This document shows positions 26,588-35,430 of a DNA stretch of 35,430 nucleotides, piece by piece (positions within the stretch are counted from its first letter, which is position 1; each line of letters opens with the position of its first letter). Origin of the DNA: Nitrospirota bacterium (lineage in GTDB: Bacteria > Nitrospirota > RBG-16-64-22). The DNA lies in contig JACPZO010000005.1 in assembly GCA_016195465.1 (NCBI GenBank), forward strand, positions 1-35,430, read 5' to 3'. The translations under genes were made by a program, and so were the position numbers. The notes under the pieces were generated by a model. That model worked only from the letters and a program-made list of their open reading frames with translations. It made no database searches and was not told the origin of the DNA.

Positions 26588-28630
26588 TCACGGCGCGGAC
26601 TCGCGCGTTCCTCCCGGTTCCGCGAGGACCCGCCGGGCCTCTTCGCGGACGAGTTCGTCCGGATCGCCCTGGGCGATCGGCGCGAGGCGGCGGCGCACTT
26701 CCAGGCCCGCCAGACCGCTCCCCGCCACGAGCCCGACGGCCGTCCGCCGGACGGACCACGAGGGATCGGCCAGCGCGGCGTAAACGGCCTCGCCGACCTG
26801 CTCCCACGGGAAGGGGGAAAGGGCGGCCAGCGCGGCCTTTCGCACCTCGGGATCGGGCGTCGACAGGAGAGGAATCGCAAGAGAGGGAAGACGCGCGTCG
26901 GTCCTCTCCCCGAACGCCTCGATCGCGGCCATGATGACCGGCTCCTCGGTCCCGCCGCGCCGGAACAGGCCCGCCAAGGCGTCCAGCGCTTCGGGCGTTC
27001 CGACCCACCCCAGGCTCCGCGCCGCCGCGGCCCGGACCCAGATGTCCTCGTCGGTCAGGAGGTTCTGAAGGCCCGCCGCGGCCGAGCGACGGTCTTCGTC
27101 CTTCTCCACGCCCCGGCCGATGGCCCGGGCCGCGAGAAGCCGGACCTCTCCGTCTTCGTCCGTGAGGGCGCGGAGGAGGCTCGAAAACTTGTCCGGAAAA
27201 TCTCCGCCCGAAAGCAGGGCGAGAGACTCCACGGCGGCCCGGCGGACGTCCCGTTTCTCGTCCTTGAGCGCGAACACGATCCGGGGTCCCGCGCCCGGAC
27301 CGCCGACCTGCCCGAGAATCGCCGCGGCGTTCCGGCGGCGGGTGGGCGAAGACGAGGAAAGCTCGGCATCGAGAACGGCGGCGGCGTCCGGCGAGAGCAG
27401 CGCCGACAGCGCCTCGACGGCCGCGTCCTGGACGTCCGGGAACGGGTCTCCCAGGAGCGGCATGATGCCCGGAACCGACGAGACGTCCCCGATCCGGCCG
27501 AGAGCCCGGGCCGCCTGCTGGCGGACGTGACCGTTCTCGTCCTTGAGTCTATCCAAGAGCGGCGGAACCGCCGCCCGGTCCCCCCCGGCCCCCAGCGCGC
27601 GCGCGGCGGCCCGCCGTACTTGCTCGTTGTCGTCGGTCAGGGAGCGGAGAAGAGGAGGAACGGCGGCCGGACCGAACGACGCCAGGGCGGAGACCAGGTC
27701 GTCTTCGATCGATGCATCCGGAAGAAGGGAGACCAGGGAATCGACCGCCCGGGGCTCCCGCAGGACGAGAAGCATTCGAAGGGCCGGCTGTCTCGCCTCC
27801 GAGTCCTCCGCGAGGACCCGGATGAGAGCTTCGCCCGCCCGTCCCCGGACTTCCGCGGAAAGGGACGACATTTCCTTTTCCAGATCGACGCGGTCCGCGA
27901 GACCGGAAAGCGCCTTCAAGGCGGCGTCCCGGATCGACGCGTTCCCATCCCACAGCCCCGCGGCCAGGGAGGGGACCGCGCACGCGTCCCCCAGCCGGCC
28001 CAAGGCCCGAAAGACCGCCTCGCGCAACACCCTCTCGCCCAGCGCGGCGATGAGGGGCGGAGCGGCCCGGGCGTCCCCAAGGCGTCCCAGCGCCTCGGCC
28101 GCCGGGTACGCGAGCCACAGGTTCCCCGAACCGAGGATCTCGATCAACGCGGGGACGACGGACGTGTCCCCGAGCCTCCCCAACGCTTCGATCGCGGAAG
28201 ACCGGACGTTCTCGTCCGGGTCCTTGAGGAGCGAGACCAGCCCGTCCGCCGCCCTGCGGTCCCCGATCTCGCCCAGAATGTCGACGATGAATTTCCGGAC
28301 GTCTCCCTCGGACCTTGGGAGACGGTCGAGAAGGGAAGGGACCGACGCGGGACCGATCCGAACGAGCGCCTCCACGGCCGAATTCCGCGCGCCGGCGTTC
28401 TCCTCCGACTCGAGGATGGCCGCGAGCCCCTCGATGACTTCCTTCTCCGGTCTCTGAGACAGGACCTCGACGGCCGTCTTGCGCACGCGCCATTCGGGGT
28501 CGTGGAGCCCGCGGAGAAGGACCTCCATCCCCGATCGGTCCGAAATGCCGGCCGCCCTCAGCACCGCGTCGCGCCGGACGTCGGGGTTCGCGTCGAGCAG
28601 ATCGCGCTGGAGATCGTCGAGCATGGACAT
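26588..28630 (-). CDS. HEAT-repeat protein
   Basis: 680 aa made of ~31-aa helical repeats (e.g. DENVRSSAIEALGRLGDTSVVPALIEIL); start overlaps the cheW stop (TGATG). Confidence 0.9.
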   Translation of the reverse strand: MSMLDDLQRDLLDANPDVRRDAVLRAAGISDRSGMEVLLRGLHDPEWRVRKTAVEVLSQRPEKEVIEGLAAILESEENAGARNSAVEALVRIGPASVPSLLDRLPRSEGDVRKFIVDILGEIGDRRAADGLVSLLKDPDENVRSSAIEALGRLGDTSVVPALIEILGSGNLWLAYPAAEALGRLGDARAAPPLIAALGERVLREAVFRALGRLGDACAVPSLAAGLWDGNASIRDAALKALSGLADRVDLEKEMSSLSAEVRGRAGEALIRVLAEDSEARQPALRMLLVLREPRAVDSLVSLLPDASIEDDLVSALASFGPAAVPPLLRSLTDDNEQVRRAAARALGAGGDRAAVPPLLDRLKDENGHVRQQAARALGRIGDVSSVPGIMPLLGDPFPDVQDAAVEALSALLSPDAAAVLDAELSSSSPTRRRNAAAILGQVGGPGAGPRIVFALKDEKRDVRRAAVESLALLSGGDFPDKFSSLLRALTDEDGEVRLLAARAIGRGVEKDEDRRSAAAGLQNLLTDEDIWVRAAAARSLGWVGTPEALDALAGLFRRGGTEEPVIMAAIEAFGERTDARLPSLAIPLLSTPDPEVRKAALAALSPFPWEQVGEAVYAALADPSWSVRRTAVGLVAGSGLAGLEVRRRLAPIAQGDPDELVREEARRVLAEPGGTRESAP

Positions 28631-29205
28631 CAGGCCGCGCCCGCCCCGGACGGACCGCCCGTCCGGGGCGGGTTCCAGGAAGCCCCCTTCAGGTCGGCCT
28701 CTTCCTCGGCCGAGAGAAGAAGGTCGACGTCGAGGACGATCACGAGACGCTCGCCCTGACGGGCCACGCGGGCGAGGAACGAAGCGTCTCTTCCCTTGAT
28801 CGCCCGCGGAACCGGGTCGATCCGCGAGCTCGGAACGCGAAGCACCTCGCGGACGCCGTCCACGATGAATCCCACGATCTGCCCGCGCGTCCGGGCGATG
28901 ACGATCCGCCGCTCGCCGGCCAGGGCGGGATCGGGTTCCGCCCCCAGCCGCCGCGACAGATCGACGACCGGGAGAACGTGCTCGCGAAGATTGACGATCC
29001 CCTCGATCCAGCGGGGAGCGCGCCGCACGGACGTCACCTTGAGGGGGCGCGTGATCTCGAGGACCTTCAGAATGTCGATCGCGTATTCTTCACCGCCGAC
29101 GCGGAAGGCCACGCACGAAAAGACTTCCTCCCGGCTCTCCGCGGGGGCCGGCCTCCGGACCCCCGGGCCCCGCCGCCAGGCCCCGCCGGCGACCTGGGGC
29201 GTCAT
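28630..29205 (-). CDS. cheW: chemotaxis coupling protein CheW
   Basis: [58 protein letters not shown]. Confidence 0.93.
   Translation of the reverse strand: MTPQVAGGAWRRGPGVRRPAPAESREEVFSCVAFRVGGEEYAIDILKVLEITRPLKVTSVRRAPRWIEGIVNLREHVLPVVDLSRRLGAEPDPALAGERRIVIARTRGQIVGFIVDGVREVLRVPSSRIDPVPRAIKGRDASFLARVARQGERLVIVLDVDLLLSAEEEADLKGASWNPPRTGGPSGAGAA
28640..28672. repeat. 13-bp perfect inverted repeat inside the cheW 3' end
   Basis: CCCGCCCCGGACG / CGTCCGGGGCGGG, 7-nt loop. Confidence 0.85.
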
Positions 29206-32006
29206 GCGCCGCCGCCCGTGTACGTGATGCCGTACACCTCCTGGACGCTCGTCCGGACCCCGTCGTAGTCGGCGTCCGCCCCGGCCGCGAAGCCCGTGTA
29301 GTCGGAGGAGATGCTCTTCAGTATCCGCAGGTCCTCGGGACGCGACGCCGACAGGCCCGTCAGAAGCTCCCGGACGCGATCCGCCAGCGGGGCGGGGGTC
29401 CCGGCGGCCGCCACGACGCAGAACTCGGGAATGTCGGGCGACACCGCCAGGATCCCGAGTCCCCTTTCCGCGAACCGGCGGGCGGTGGCCTCCATCATCC
29501 CGCCGGCATCGGCCTCGCCGCCGAGGACCGCTTCCGCTACCCGGTCATGGTGGCCGAAGAAAGAATACTCATCCAGGTCGATCAGGCGGACCCCCGCCCG
29601 GGCCAGCATCAGCCGGGGCATCAGGTAGCTGGACGTCGAGCGCTCATCGCCGAACGCGACCCGCTTCCCGGCGATCTGCTCGAGTCGGGCGATCCGGCTT
29701 CCCGGCGGGACGACGATCGCCGAGTGATTGAAAGGCAGGCCGTTCCGGAGGGCCTTGGCGACGAGGCTCACGCCGAACTTGTGGCGGGCCTCGATGTAGG
29801 TGGTCGGCGTCAAGTAGGCGAAGTCGGCCTCTTCTTCCCAGATGTCCCTCAGGCACGCCTCGTACCGGTCGGGCACCTTGAGATCCACCGGCCGGCCCAG
29901 CCCATGCGAGAGATAGTCCGCCAGCGGCTTGAACTTTTCCCGCATGACGTCCGCCCTGTCGAGGGGAATCACGCCGAAGGCGAGGGCCGTCCCGCCGGTC
30001 CGGCGCTCCGCGGTCCGGTAGGCGCGGACAGTCTCGCGGAACCGGCCGGCCTCCCCGACCAGATCGCGGGCCGCGCCGGCCATGACCTTGGCCACGCCGG
30101 CGGTCTGGCGGGGGATGCGGGAGATCCGCTCGATGGAGTCCATAATCCGATGGCTTCCCTGCTCCTGCTCTTTCGTCGCTTCCACGATGACCATCACCTG
30201 GTCGGTCGTGGACTCCACGGCCTGGATGATCTGGCGGCTCCCCTGGGCCAGGTCGGACGTGGCCCGGCCGACCTGATGGGTCAAGTCGCGCATCCGTTCC
30301 GCCGTCCTCATGATCGACTCGCTCCCCCCCCGCTGTTCCTGCGTCGCCCGGAGGATCTGGTCGATCATCTCGCGGACGTGCTCCATGGCCACGCCCACCT
30401 GCCGGACGCCGCGCGCCTGCTCCCCGGTCGCCCGCTCGATCCCCTGCGCCCGCTCGACCGACTGCCGGGCCCGGTTCACGATCGTCTCCAGGGCCCTCCC
30501 GGCCGCGAGCGACAGCCGAACGCCGCCTTCCGTCTTCTTGACCCCTTCTTCCATCGCGCGCACGGCGTCCGAAGCCTCCCGCCGGACGGCCTCGACGACG
30601 TCCTCGATCTCCTTCGTCGAGTTGGCCGTCCGCTCGGCCAGCTCCTTGATCTCGTCGGCCACGACGGCGAACCCCTTGCCGTACTCGCCCGCTTGGGCCG
30701 CGAGAATCGCCGCGTTCAGGGCGAGAAGCGAGGTCTGGTCCGTCACTTCCGCGATCACCGTGAGGATCTTGCCGATCTCCTCCGACCGGGCGCCGAGCCG
30801 GTTGATCACCTCGGCGCCCCGCGTCACCGTCTCCCGGATGGCGGTCATTCCCTCGCGCGCGGCCTCGACCGCCTGCATGCCGGTCTCGGACGCTTCCTTC
30901 ATCACGTCCTCGGCCAAACCGGCCGATTCCCGCGCGGCGGACTCGACCTCGCGGATCGTCGCGCCGATCTCGTTGACGGCCGCCGCCGTCTCGTGGACGG
31001 CCGAGGCCAGTTGATCGACCGACTTCCCGACCTGGCTGATCGACGCCGTCACCTCGACGATGGCCGAGGAGGTCTCCTCGACGGCGTGGGAGAGCGTGCC
31101 CGCGCTCTCCGCCACGTTCTCGATCGAGGCGGCCATCTCGTGGATCGACGACGCGGTCTCCTCCGCCGAGGTCGACAGGTTGTCCGCGCTCGCTGCGACG
31201 TTCTTGATCGACGCGCCCATCTCGGCGATCGAGGAAGAGGTGCTCTCCATCGCCTCCCGCTGGACGCTCGTCCCTTCCTCCAGGAGCTTGGTGTCCATCG
31301 CGACGCGGTCGCTCGTCACCTCGGTCTGGTAAAGCGCCCGCTTCACGTCTCCGAGAAGGGTCCGGACCGTCCCGACGAGTCCGTTGACGCCGCGCGCCAG
31401 CTCTCCGAACTCGCCCCGGTAGCGGGATTCGTCCAGCCGGACCGTAAAGTCCCCGCCCTCGGCCACCCGCGTGATCGTCCCGACGGTCTCGGCGAGCGGC
31501 CGGACCACGAGGCGGGAGAGGATCATGACAAGGATGAAGGAGATAAAGATAACGATGCCGGCATCGACCGCCACGTTCTGCAGGATGAGCGAGCCGAACC
31601 CCTCGCGCGCTTCGCGCGGAACGTAGAGAAGCCTCACCGACCCGATCTCCATGCCTTCGTGGCGGATCGGGACCTGCGGGTTGATCCGGACGGCGAGAGT
31701 CTCGGGGACCGGCTTCTCGACGACCGAGAACCCGTCGCCGGACGGGTCCAGGACCTCCAGGGTATAGACGTCGTGCCCGCGCAGGAACGAGACAATGAGG
31801 GCGTCCACGTCCCGGATCTGCCCGCGGGCCATGAGCGGCCCTACGAGATCGGCCACGATCTCGGCCATCTCCCGCCCGTGCGCCTCGGCGGTCTCCAGGC
31901 GCTCGCGCTTCTCCGACTGGATGCGCCAGAGACCGACGACCGTCATGCTGACGACCATGACGACCGCCACGGTCAGCGTGAGCCGCTGGCGAAGCCCCCA
32001 GGTCAC
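29202..32006 (-). CDS. methyl-accepting chemotaxis protein with C-terminal PhnD-like substrate-binding domain
   Basis: Two TMs, HAMP, MCP hairpin tip [41 protein letters not shown], then residues 673-934 [39 protein letters not shown]...[11 protein letters not shown]...[14 protein letters not shown]...[20 protein letters not shown]. Confidence 0.93.
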   Translation of the reverse strand: MTWGLRQRLTLTVAVVMVVSMTVVGLWRIQSEKRERLETAEAHGREMAEIVADLVGPLMARGQIRDVDALIVSFLRGHDVYTLEVLDPSGDGFSVVEKPVPETLAVRINPQVPIRHEGMEIGSVRLLYVPREAREGFGSLILQNVAVDAGIVIFISFILVMILSRLVVRPLAETVGTITRVAEGGDFTVRLDESRYRGEFGELARGVNGLVGTVRTLLGDVKRALYQTEVTSDRVAMDTKLLEEGTSVQREAMESTSSSIAEMGASIKNVAASADNLSTSAEETASSIHEMAASIENVAESAGTLSHAVEETSSAIVEVTASISQVGKSVDQLASAVHETAAAVNEIGATIREVESAARESAGLAEDVMKEASETGMQAVEAAREGMTAIRETVTRGAEVINRLGARSEEIGKILTVIAEVTDQTSLLALNAAILAAQAGEYGKGFAVVADEIKELAERTANSTKEIEDVVEAVRREASDAVRAMEEGVKKTEGGVRLSLAAGRALETIVNRARQSVERAQGIERATGEQARGVRQVGVAMEHVREMIDQILRATQEQRGGSESIMRTAERMRDLTHQVGRATSDLAQGSRQIIQAVESTTDQVMVIVEATKEQEQGSHRIMDSIERISRIPRQTAGVAKVMAGAARDLVGEAGRFRETVRAYRTAERRTGGTALAFGVIPLDRADVMREKFKPLADYLSHGLGRPVDLKVPDRYEACLRDIWEEEADFAYLTPTTYIEARHKFGVSLVAKALRNGLPFNHSAIVVPPGSRIARLEQIAGKRVAFGDERSTSSYLMPRLMLARAGVRLIDLDEYSFFGHHDRVAEAVLGGEADAGGMMEATARRFAERGLGILAVSPDIPEFCVVAAAGTPAPLADRVRELLTGLSASRPEDLRILKSISSDYTGFAAGADADYDGVRTSVQEVYGITYTGGGA

Positions 32007-33673
32007 GCGCCCCCCTCTTTCCCGGGGCTCTCGTCCCGCGCCGCCAGGATCGACCTGAGAGCCGCAAACTCCTTCTGGAGGGCCTCGATGCTCAGGTCGA
32101 GGGAGACGGCGCCGTCGACGCCCTCCTGGGTGGCCTCGCGGATCGATTCGATGGACCCCAGGACCTGGCGGCTTCCCGTCTCCTGCTCGTGCGTCGCCGT
32201 GTTGATCCGCTGGACCTGCTCCGTGATCGTCTCGACGGCGCGCGAAATCTGGTGACTCCCCTTCGACTGTTCGGCCATCGCCCGCTTGACGTGGCTCGTG
32301 ATATCCCGGACCTGCTCGGCCGAGCGCACGACGGCCTCCGTCCCGGCCCGCTGTTCCTGGATCGCCCGCGCGATCTGCCCGACCATCTCCCCCACCTGCG
32401 TCATCGAGTGGAAGACGTCCTGGGCCCCGCGCGCCTGCTCTCCCGCGGCCCGCTCGATCCAGCCGGCCAGCTCGGACGACTCCTTCGCCGTCTCCATGAT
32501 CTTCTTGAGCGCGCCGCCGGTCTCCATGGCGAACTTCATCCCTTCCTCGGCCGTCGCCTGCCCCTCCCCGGCCGCCGAGACCGCCTCGGCCGCCTCGGCC
32601 TGCACGGCCTTGATGATCTGCTCGATCTCCTTCGTAGACGAGGCCGTCCGCTCCGCAAGCTCCTTGATCTCGTCGGCCACGACGGAGAACCCCTTCCCGT
32701 GCTCGCCCGCCTGGGCCGCGAGGATCGCCGCGTTCAGGGCGAGGAGAGACGTCCGGTCCGTGACTTCCTTGATGACCGTCAGGATCTTGCCCACCTCCCT
32801 CGACCGCTCCGACAGGCGGGCGATGATTTGGGACGACCTCGCGACGGTTTCCTGTATCTTCTCCATTCCCGCGATCGTGTCGGCGATCGTCATCATTCCC
32901 TCCTCGATCGCCGCCGTCTTCACCCGCTCCGCGAGCCCCGACGACGATTTGGCGTTTCCTTCCACCTCCCGGATGGACGCATCGATCTCGGTCATCGCCG
33001 AAACGGTCCTCTCGGCCGCGCCGGAGAGCCGCTCCACGCTCGCCGCGATCTCCCGGATCGACGCCCCCATCTGGTCGATCGCCGAGACGGACTGCTCCAC
33101 GGCCCCGGACAGGGTCTCCGTCGCCTGGGCCACCTGATCGGCCGACGCGGTCATCTCGAGAACGGAGGACGACGTCTCGACGGCCGACGACGCGAGAGAC
33201 CCGGTCGACTCGGCGATATTGCGGATCGCCGAGGCCATCTCGGCGATCGAAGCGCCCGCCGTCTCGATCCCCTGGAGCTGGATCATCGCCTGGCGGCTGA
33301 TCTGGGAGGAAATATTCTTGAGGTCGCCCGCCATCCCGCCCAACCGCCCGATGCCCTCCGCCATCTCCCGGCGGACCCTCTCGACGTCCTGGGCGAGGCC
33401 CGTGATGGACCGGACGATCGGCGCGGCCGGCCCCTGGAGGAGGTCCGGGGCCGGCCTAAGAGGGCCCGATCCAAAGCGAAGGGCCGCCGTCACTCGGTCG
33501 AAAGGACGTGTCGCGCGGGCGGCGATCGGCCACGCGGCGGCCCAGACGACCGCCAGGACAAGGAGGCTCCCCAAGGCGCCCAGTCTTCCGCCGCCGGCCG
33601 GCACGAGAACGACCCAGGCGAGAAGAAGGGAGATCCCAAGGAGCGTGACGAACCTGGACTGGAGTGTCTTCAT
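32003..33673 (-). CDS. methyl-accepting chemotaxis protein lacking an extracytoplasmic sensor domain
   Basis: Two TM helices with ~10-residue loop, MCP tip [45 protein letters not shown] overlap with the next MCP. Confidence 0.93.
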   Translation of the reverse strand: MKTLQSRFVTLLGISLLLAWVVLVPAGGGRLGALGSLLVLAVVWAAAWPIAARATRPFDRVTAALRFGSGPLRPAPDLLQGPAAPIVRSITGLAQDVERVRREMAEGIGRLGGMAGDLKNISSQISRQAMIQLQGIETAGASIAEMASAIRNIAESTGSLASSAVETSSSVLEMTASADQVAQATETLSGAVEQSVSAIDQMGASIREIAASVERLSGAAERTVSAMTEIDASIREVEGNAKSSSGLAERVKTAAIEEGMMTIADTIAGMEKIQETVARSSQIIARLSERSREVGKILTVIKEVTDRTSLLALNAAILAAQAGEHGKGFSVVADEIKELAERTASSTKEIEQIIKAVQAEAAEAVSAAGEGQATAEEGMKFAMETGGALKKIMETAKESSELAGWIERAAGEQARGAQDVFHSMTQVGEMVGQIARAIQEQRAGTEAVVRSAEQVRDITSHVKRAMAEQSKGSHQISRAVETITEQVQRINTATHEQETGSRQVLGSIESIREATQEGVDGAVSLDLSIEALQKEFAALRSILAARDESPGKEGGA

Positions 33674-33770
33674 CGCGCGTCTCCGCGGGAAGTTGCGAAC
33701 TTCCCATCAACCCAAGCGTCGGGAGAGTTCTCTTGAGATCATCGGCCAAAACCTTTTGAATAATGAGGAA

Positions 33771-33798
33771 ATTGTACCGGGCGGCCTCCAAATGTCAA
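33771..33798 (-). promoter_or_regulatory. sigma70-type promoter TTGACA-N16-TACAAT for the chemosensory operon
   Basis: -35 complement at 33793-33798, -10 complement at 33771-33776; ~95 nt upstream of the first MCP ATG. Confidence 0.7.
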
Positions 33799-33837
33799 GG
33801 AAACAACCGCCGGCCCGTTCGGAGGGTGGGCGGCGGT

Positions 33838-34176
33838 CTAACGGGATCCGCCGCGAAGCCTGACCAGCCTTTGAATCTCGCGCAGGTCGGAGGGGTCGAT
33901 CTGACGAAAGCACACGCCGACCTGTGCGCTGAGCCCTTCCATTTCGGAGGCATACTGCCAGGAGATCTCGCCCCGGCAGGTTATCCGCCGCGCCCCCGGC
34001 AGATAGAGGGTGACATCGATCGTTCCCCGCGGAATGCGCCGGCCGATCTTGATGCGGCAGCCGCGCCAGCCGATGTCCTTGACGACGCCCGTGTCCGCAA
34101 CGCCGCTTTCCCCCAGGACAAGAAAATCCGCCGGGGCGTTGATGGAAACACGGGGGGAAAGACGCCGCTCTCGCAA
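33838..34176 (-). CDS. PilZ domain protein
   Basis: MRERRLSPRVSINAPADF (RxxxR) ... VKDIGWRGCRIKI ... GEISWQYASEMEGLSAQVGVCF. Confidence 0.8.
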   Translation of the reverse strand: MRERRLSPRVSINAPADFLVLGESGVADTGVVKDIGWRGCRIKIGRRIPRGTIDVTLYLPGARRITCRGEISWQYASEMEGLSAQVGVCFRQIDPSDLREIQRLVRLRGGSR

Positions 34177-34270
34177 GGGGCCTCCGTTTCGCCTCCCGCC
34201 GCTCGCGCGCGAGGTCGCAGCTCACGGAGAGAGACGCGGACATGCACCCTCTTTTCGGCAGCCCGGCCAT

Positions 34271-34561
34271 CCCGACCTTGTCGGGACCCGTAGAGGCATT
34301 CCGGCCCCAGCTTGCGCTGGGTGTGGCTTTTCGGGGTTGGGTATCTACAGGGGAGTTAATATCGCAAATTGCGGCAGGAACGTCAAGGCTCGATCGTCTC
34401 GATGTTGCTTTTGCAAGGCTGAAGCCTTGCCCTACGGGGAGCTTTTGCAAGGCTGAAGCCTTGCCCTACTATCACCGACGGGTCTGTAGGGCAACCCTTC
34501 AGGGTTGCTTCAGGGTTGCTTCAGGATGAATCGATCCGGGCGTATTGCCATACGCCCCTAC
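34271..34561. repeat. cluster of short palindromic repeats
   Basis: CCCGAC-CTT-GTCGGG; CCCAGC-TTGC-GCTGGG; two identical 29-bp units GCTTTTGCAAGGCTGAAGCCTTGCCCTAC (34407-34435, 34441-34469); GTAGGGCAACCCTTCAGGGTTGC (34486-34508) plus partial; GGGCGTA-TTGCCA-TACGCCC-CTAC (34538-34561). Confidence 0.88.
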
Positions 34562-34758
34562 TTCGTGGAAAGGCGGCCCGCCTCCGTCACGATACGGTCG
34601 ATGAAGGGACAGCTCGACGGATCGGAGTGACCGGGGAGAACGCGGCACCCTTCCTCGCCGCAGAACTCCCTGAGCACCTTCTCGCTCTCTTCGGGCGGCA
34701 GGGCCCGGAACACTGGACTCTCGACGAGAATGTCCCAGCAAGGCGACCGGGATGTCAT
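34558..34758 (-). CDS. small hypothetical protein
   Basis: MTSRSPCWDILVESPVFRALPPEESEKVLREFCGEEGCRVLPGHSDPSSCPFIDRIVTEAGRLSTK. Confidence 0.5.
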   Translation of the reverse strand: MTSRSPCWDILVESPVFRALPPEESEKVLREFCGEEGCRVLPGHSDPSSCPFIDRIVTEAGRLSTK

Positions 34759-34772
34759 CTTCGCCCCCGTCC

Positions 34773-34988
34773 CTAAGCTCTTTTGTCCAGTACGTAGTGC
34801 CGCCTCTCCATCGACACGGGACGCGTCTGCCGTCTCCGCTCGCCGAACCGGCGGTCGACGATGACCTGCGCGCCGGGCAGTTGGCACAGGGTATCCTTGA
34901 CGTCGCTGTACAGGCCGGCGAACCGGCGGGGGATGATCACCTGAAACCGCGGGTACGAAAGCTCCTGCGTCATCGAGACCAGATCCAT
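34773..34988 (-). CDS. small hypothetical protein with Arg-rich DRRxxxRR motifs
   Basis: MDLVSMTQELSYPRFQVIIPRRFAGLYSDVKDTLCQLPGAQVIVDRRFGERRRQTRPVSMERRHYVLDKRA. Confidence 0.6.
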   Translation of the reverse strand: MDLVSMTQELSYPRFQVIIPRRFAGLYSDVKDTLCQLPGAQVIVDRRFGERRRQTRPVSMERRHYVLDKRA

Positions 34989-35078
34989 CTTCTCTCCCCT
35001 CCGCTCTGCCCTATCAGGATGCGGAAACAACGGTGCTCTACGAAAATAATACCACAGAACGCCGCCCGCAACGGCTCA

Positions 35079-35150
35079 CAAACACCGCGGGTCCGGCAGG
35101 AAGACCCGCCGGACCCGCGGCTCCGTGGAACCCCTCGCCCGGGGTGTTTG
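35079..35150. repeat. nested inverted repeats downstream of the PEP-CTERM gene
   Basis: CAAACACC (35079-35086)/GGTGTTTG (35143-35150) and CCGCGGGTCCGGC (35085-35097)/GCCGGACCCGCGG (35108-35120); the two left arms overlap by 2 nt. Confidence 0.7.
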
Positions 35151-35154
35151 GCCA

Positions 35155-35430
35155 TCATCCCCTCAGATTGTTGGCCTTCCGGTCCAGACAAGGTCCACAA
35201 CTATTGCGCGGCGACACGTTTTACCATCTGCGCACGACGGTTCTCGACACCAGTGCGGCGGCTTACTCCCTTGCGTTTCCGCGCCGCCTCGCGGCGAGGC
35301 CCAGTCCGACGAGCCCGCCTCCCAGAAGAAGAAGCGTCGCCGGCTCGGGAACGGGGGGCGGCGCTTGGGGTGTCCCCAGCGCATCGTGAGAATACGGGGC
35401 CGTGACGTCGATCAATCCCTTCTTCGGATG
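35155..35430 (-). CDS. C-terminal part of a PEP-CTERM sorting-signal protein (truncated by window edge)
   Basis: Frame open to the right edge: ...GTPQAPPPVPEPATLLLLGGGLVGLGLAARRRKRKG..., VPEP motif + hydrophobic helix + Arg cluster. Not in the ORF track because the start is outside the window. Confidence 0.75.

Noticed and set aside
26589-27008. N-terminal extension of the CheR ORF (MGRNARSAGRL...)
   Set aside because: Overlaps the HEAT gene in another frame and is low-complexity; real start is GTG 26591 or ATG 26564.
29547-32255. 902-aa plus-strand and 807-aa minus-strand ORFs overlapping the MCP gene
   Set aside because: Shadow ORFs of a GC-rich MCP gene; His/Arg/Asp/Gly-rich repeats reflecting the MCP coiled-coil codons.
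35163-35384. 73-aa minus-strand ORF MRWGHPKRRPPFPSRR...
   Set aside because: Overlaps the PEP-CTERM frame, which has a recognisable sorting signal; this frame has none.

Overview
GC-rich bacterial chromosome window (35,430 nt). Almost every gene is on the minus strand; the one confident complete plus-strand gene is at 21700-23016. The left two thirds holds conserved housekeeping genes: an HD-GYP response regulator, rsmE-dnaJ-dnaK-grpE, a tlyA/dxs/prenyl synthase/xseB/xseA block, ymdB-rny-rarA, zapA plus a ZapB-like coiled-coil gene, a TPR lytic transglycosylase and a TonB-like gene. The right third is a tightly overlapping chemosensory operon (two MCPs, CheW, HEAT-repeat protein, CheR, CheB, then GAF protein and CheY) with no CheA in the window, followed by PilZ, two small ORFs and a partial PEP-CTERM protein at the right edge. 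Most unusual observations: (1) an MCP with a PhnD-like substrate-binding domain fused after the cytoplasmic signalling domain; (2) a plus-strand protein with an internally duplicated domain, a Pro-rich linker and a Roadblock/LC7-like C-terminus, preceded by two abutting 21-bp dyad repeats; (3) a candidate 6S RNA downstream of zapA; (4) several 7- and 8-bp tandem repeat families and multi-hairpin elements in spacers that repeatedly overlap or supply stop codons and once an N-terminus; (5) a four-hairpin element between the tonB-like and lytic transglycosylase genes. No tRNA, rRNA, transposase or CRISPR array was recognised. All calls come from reading the sequence and supplied translations; no database search was run.
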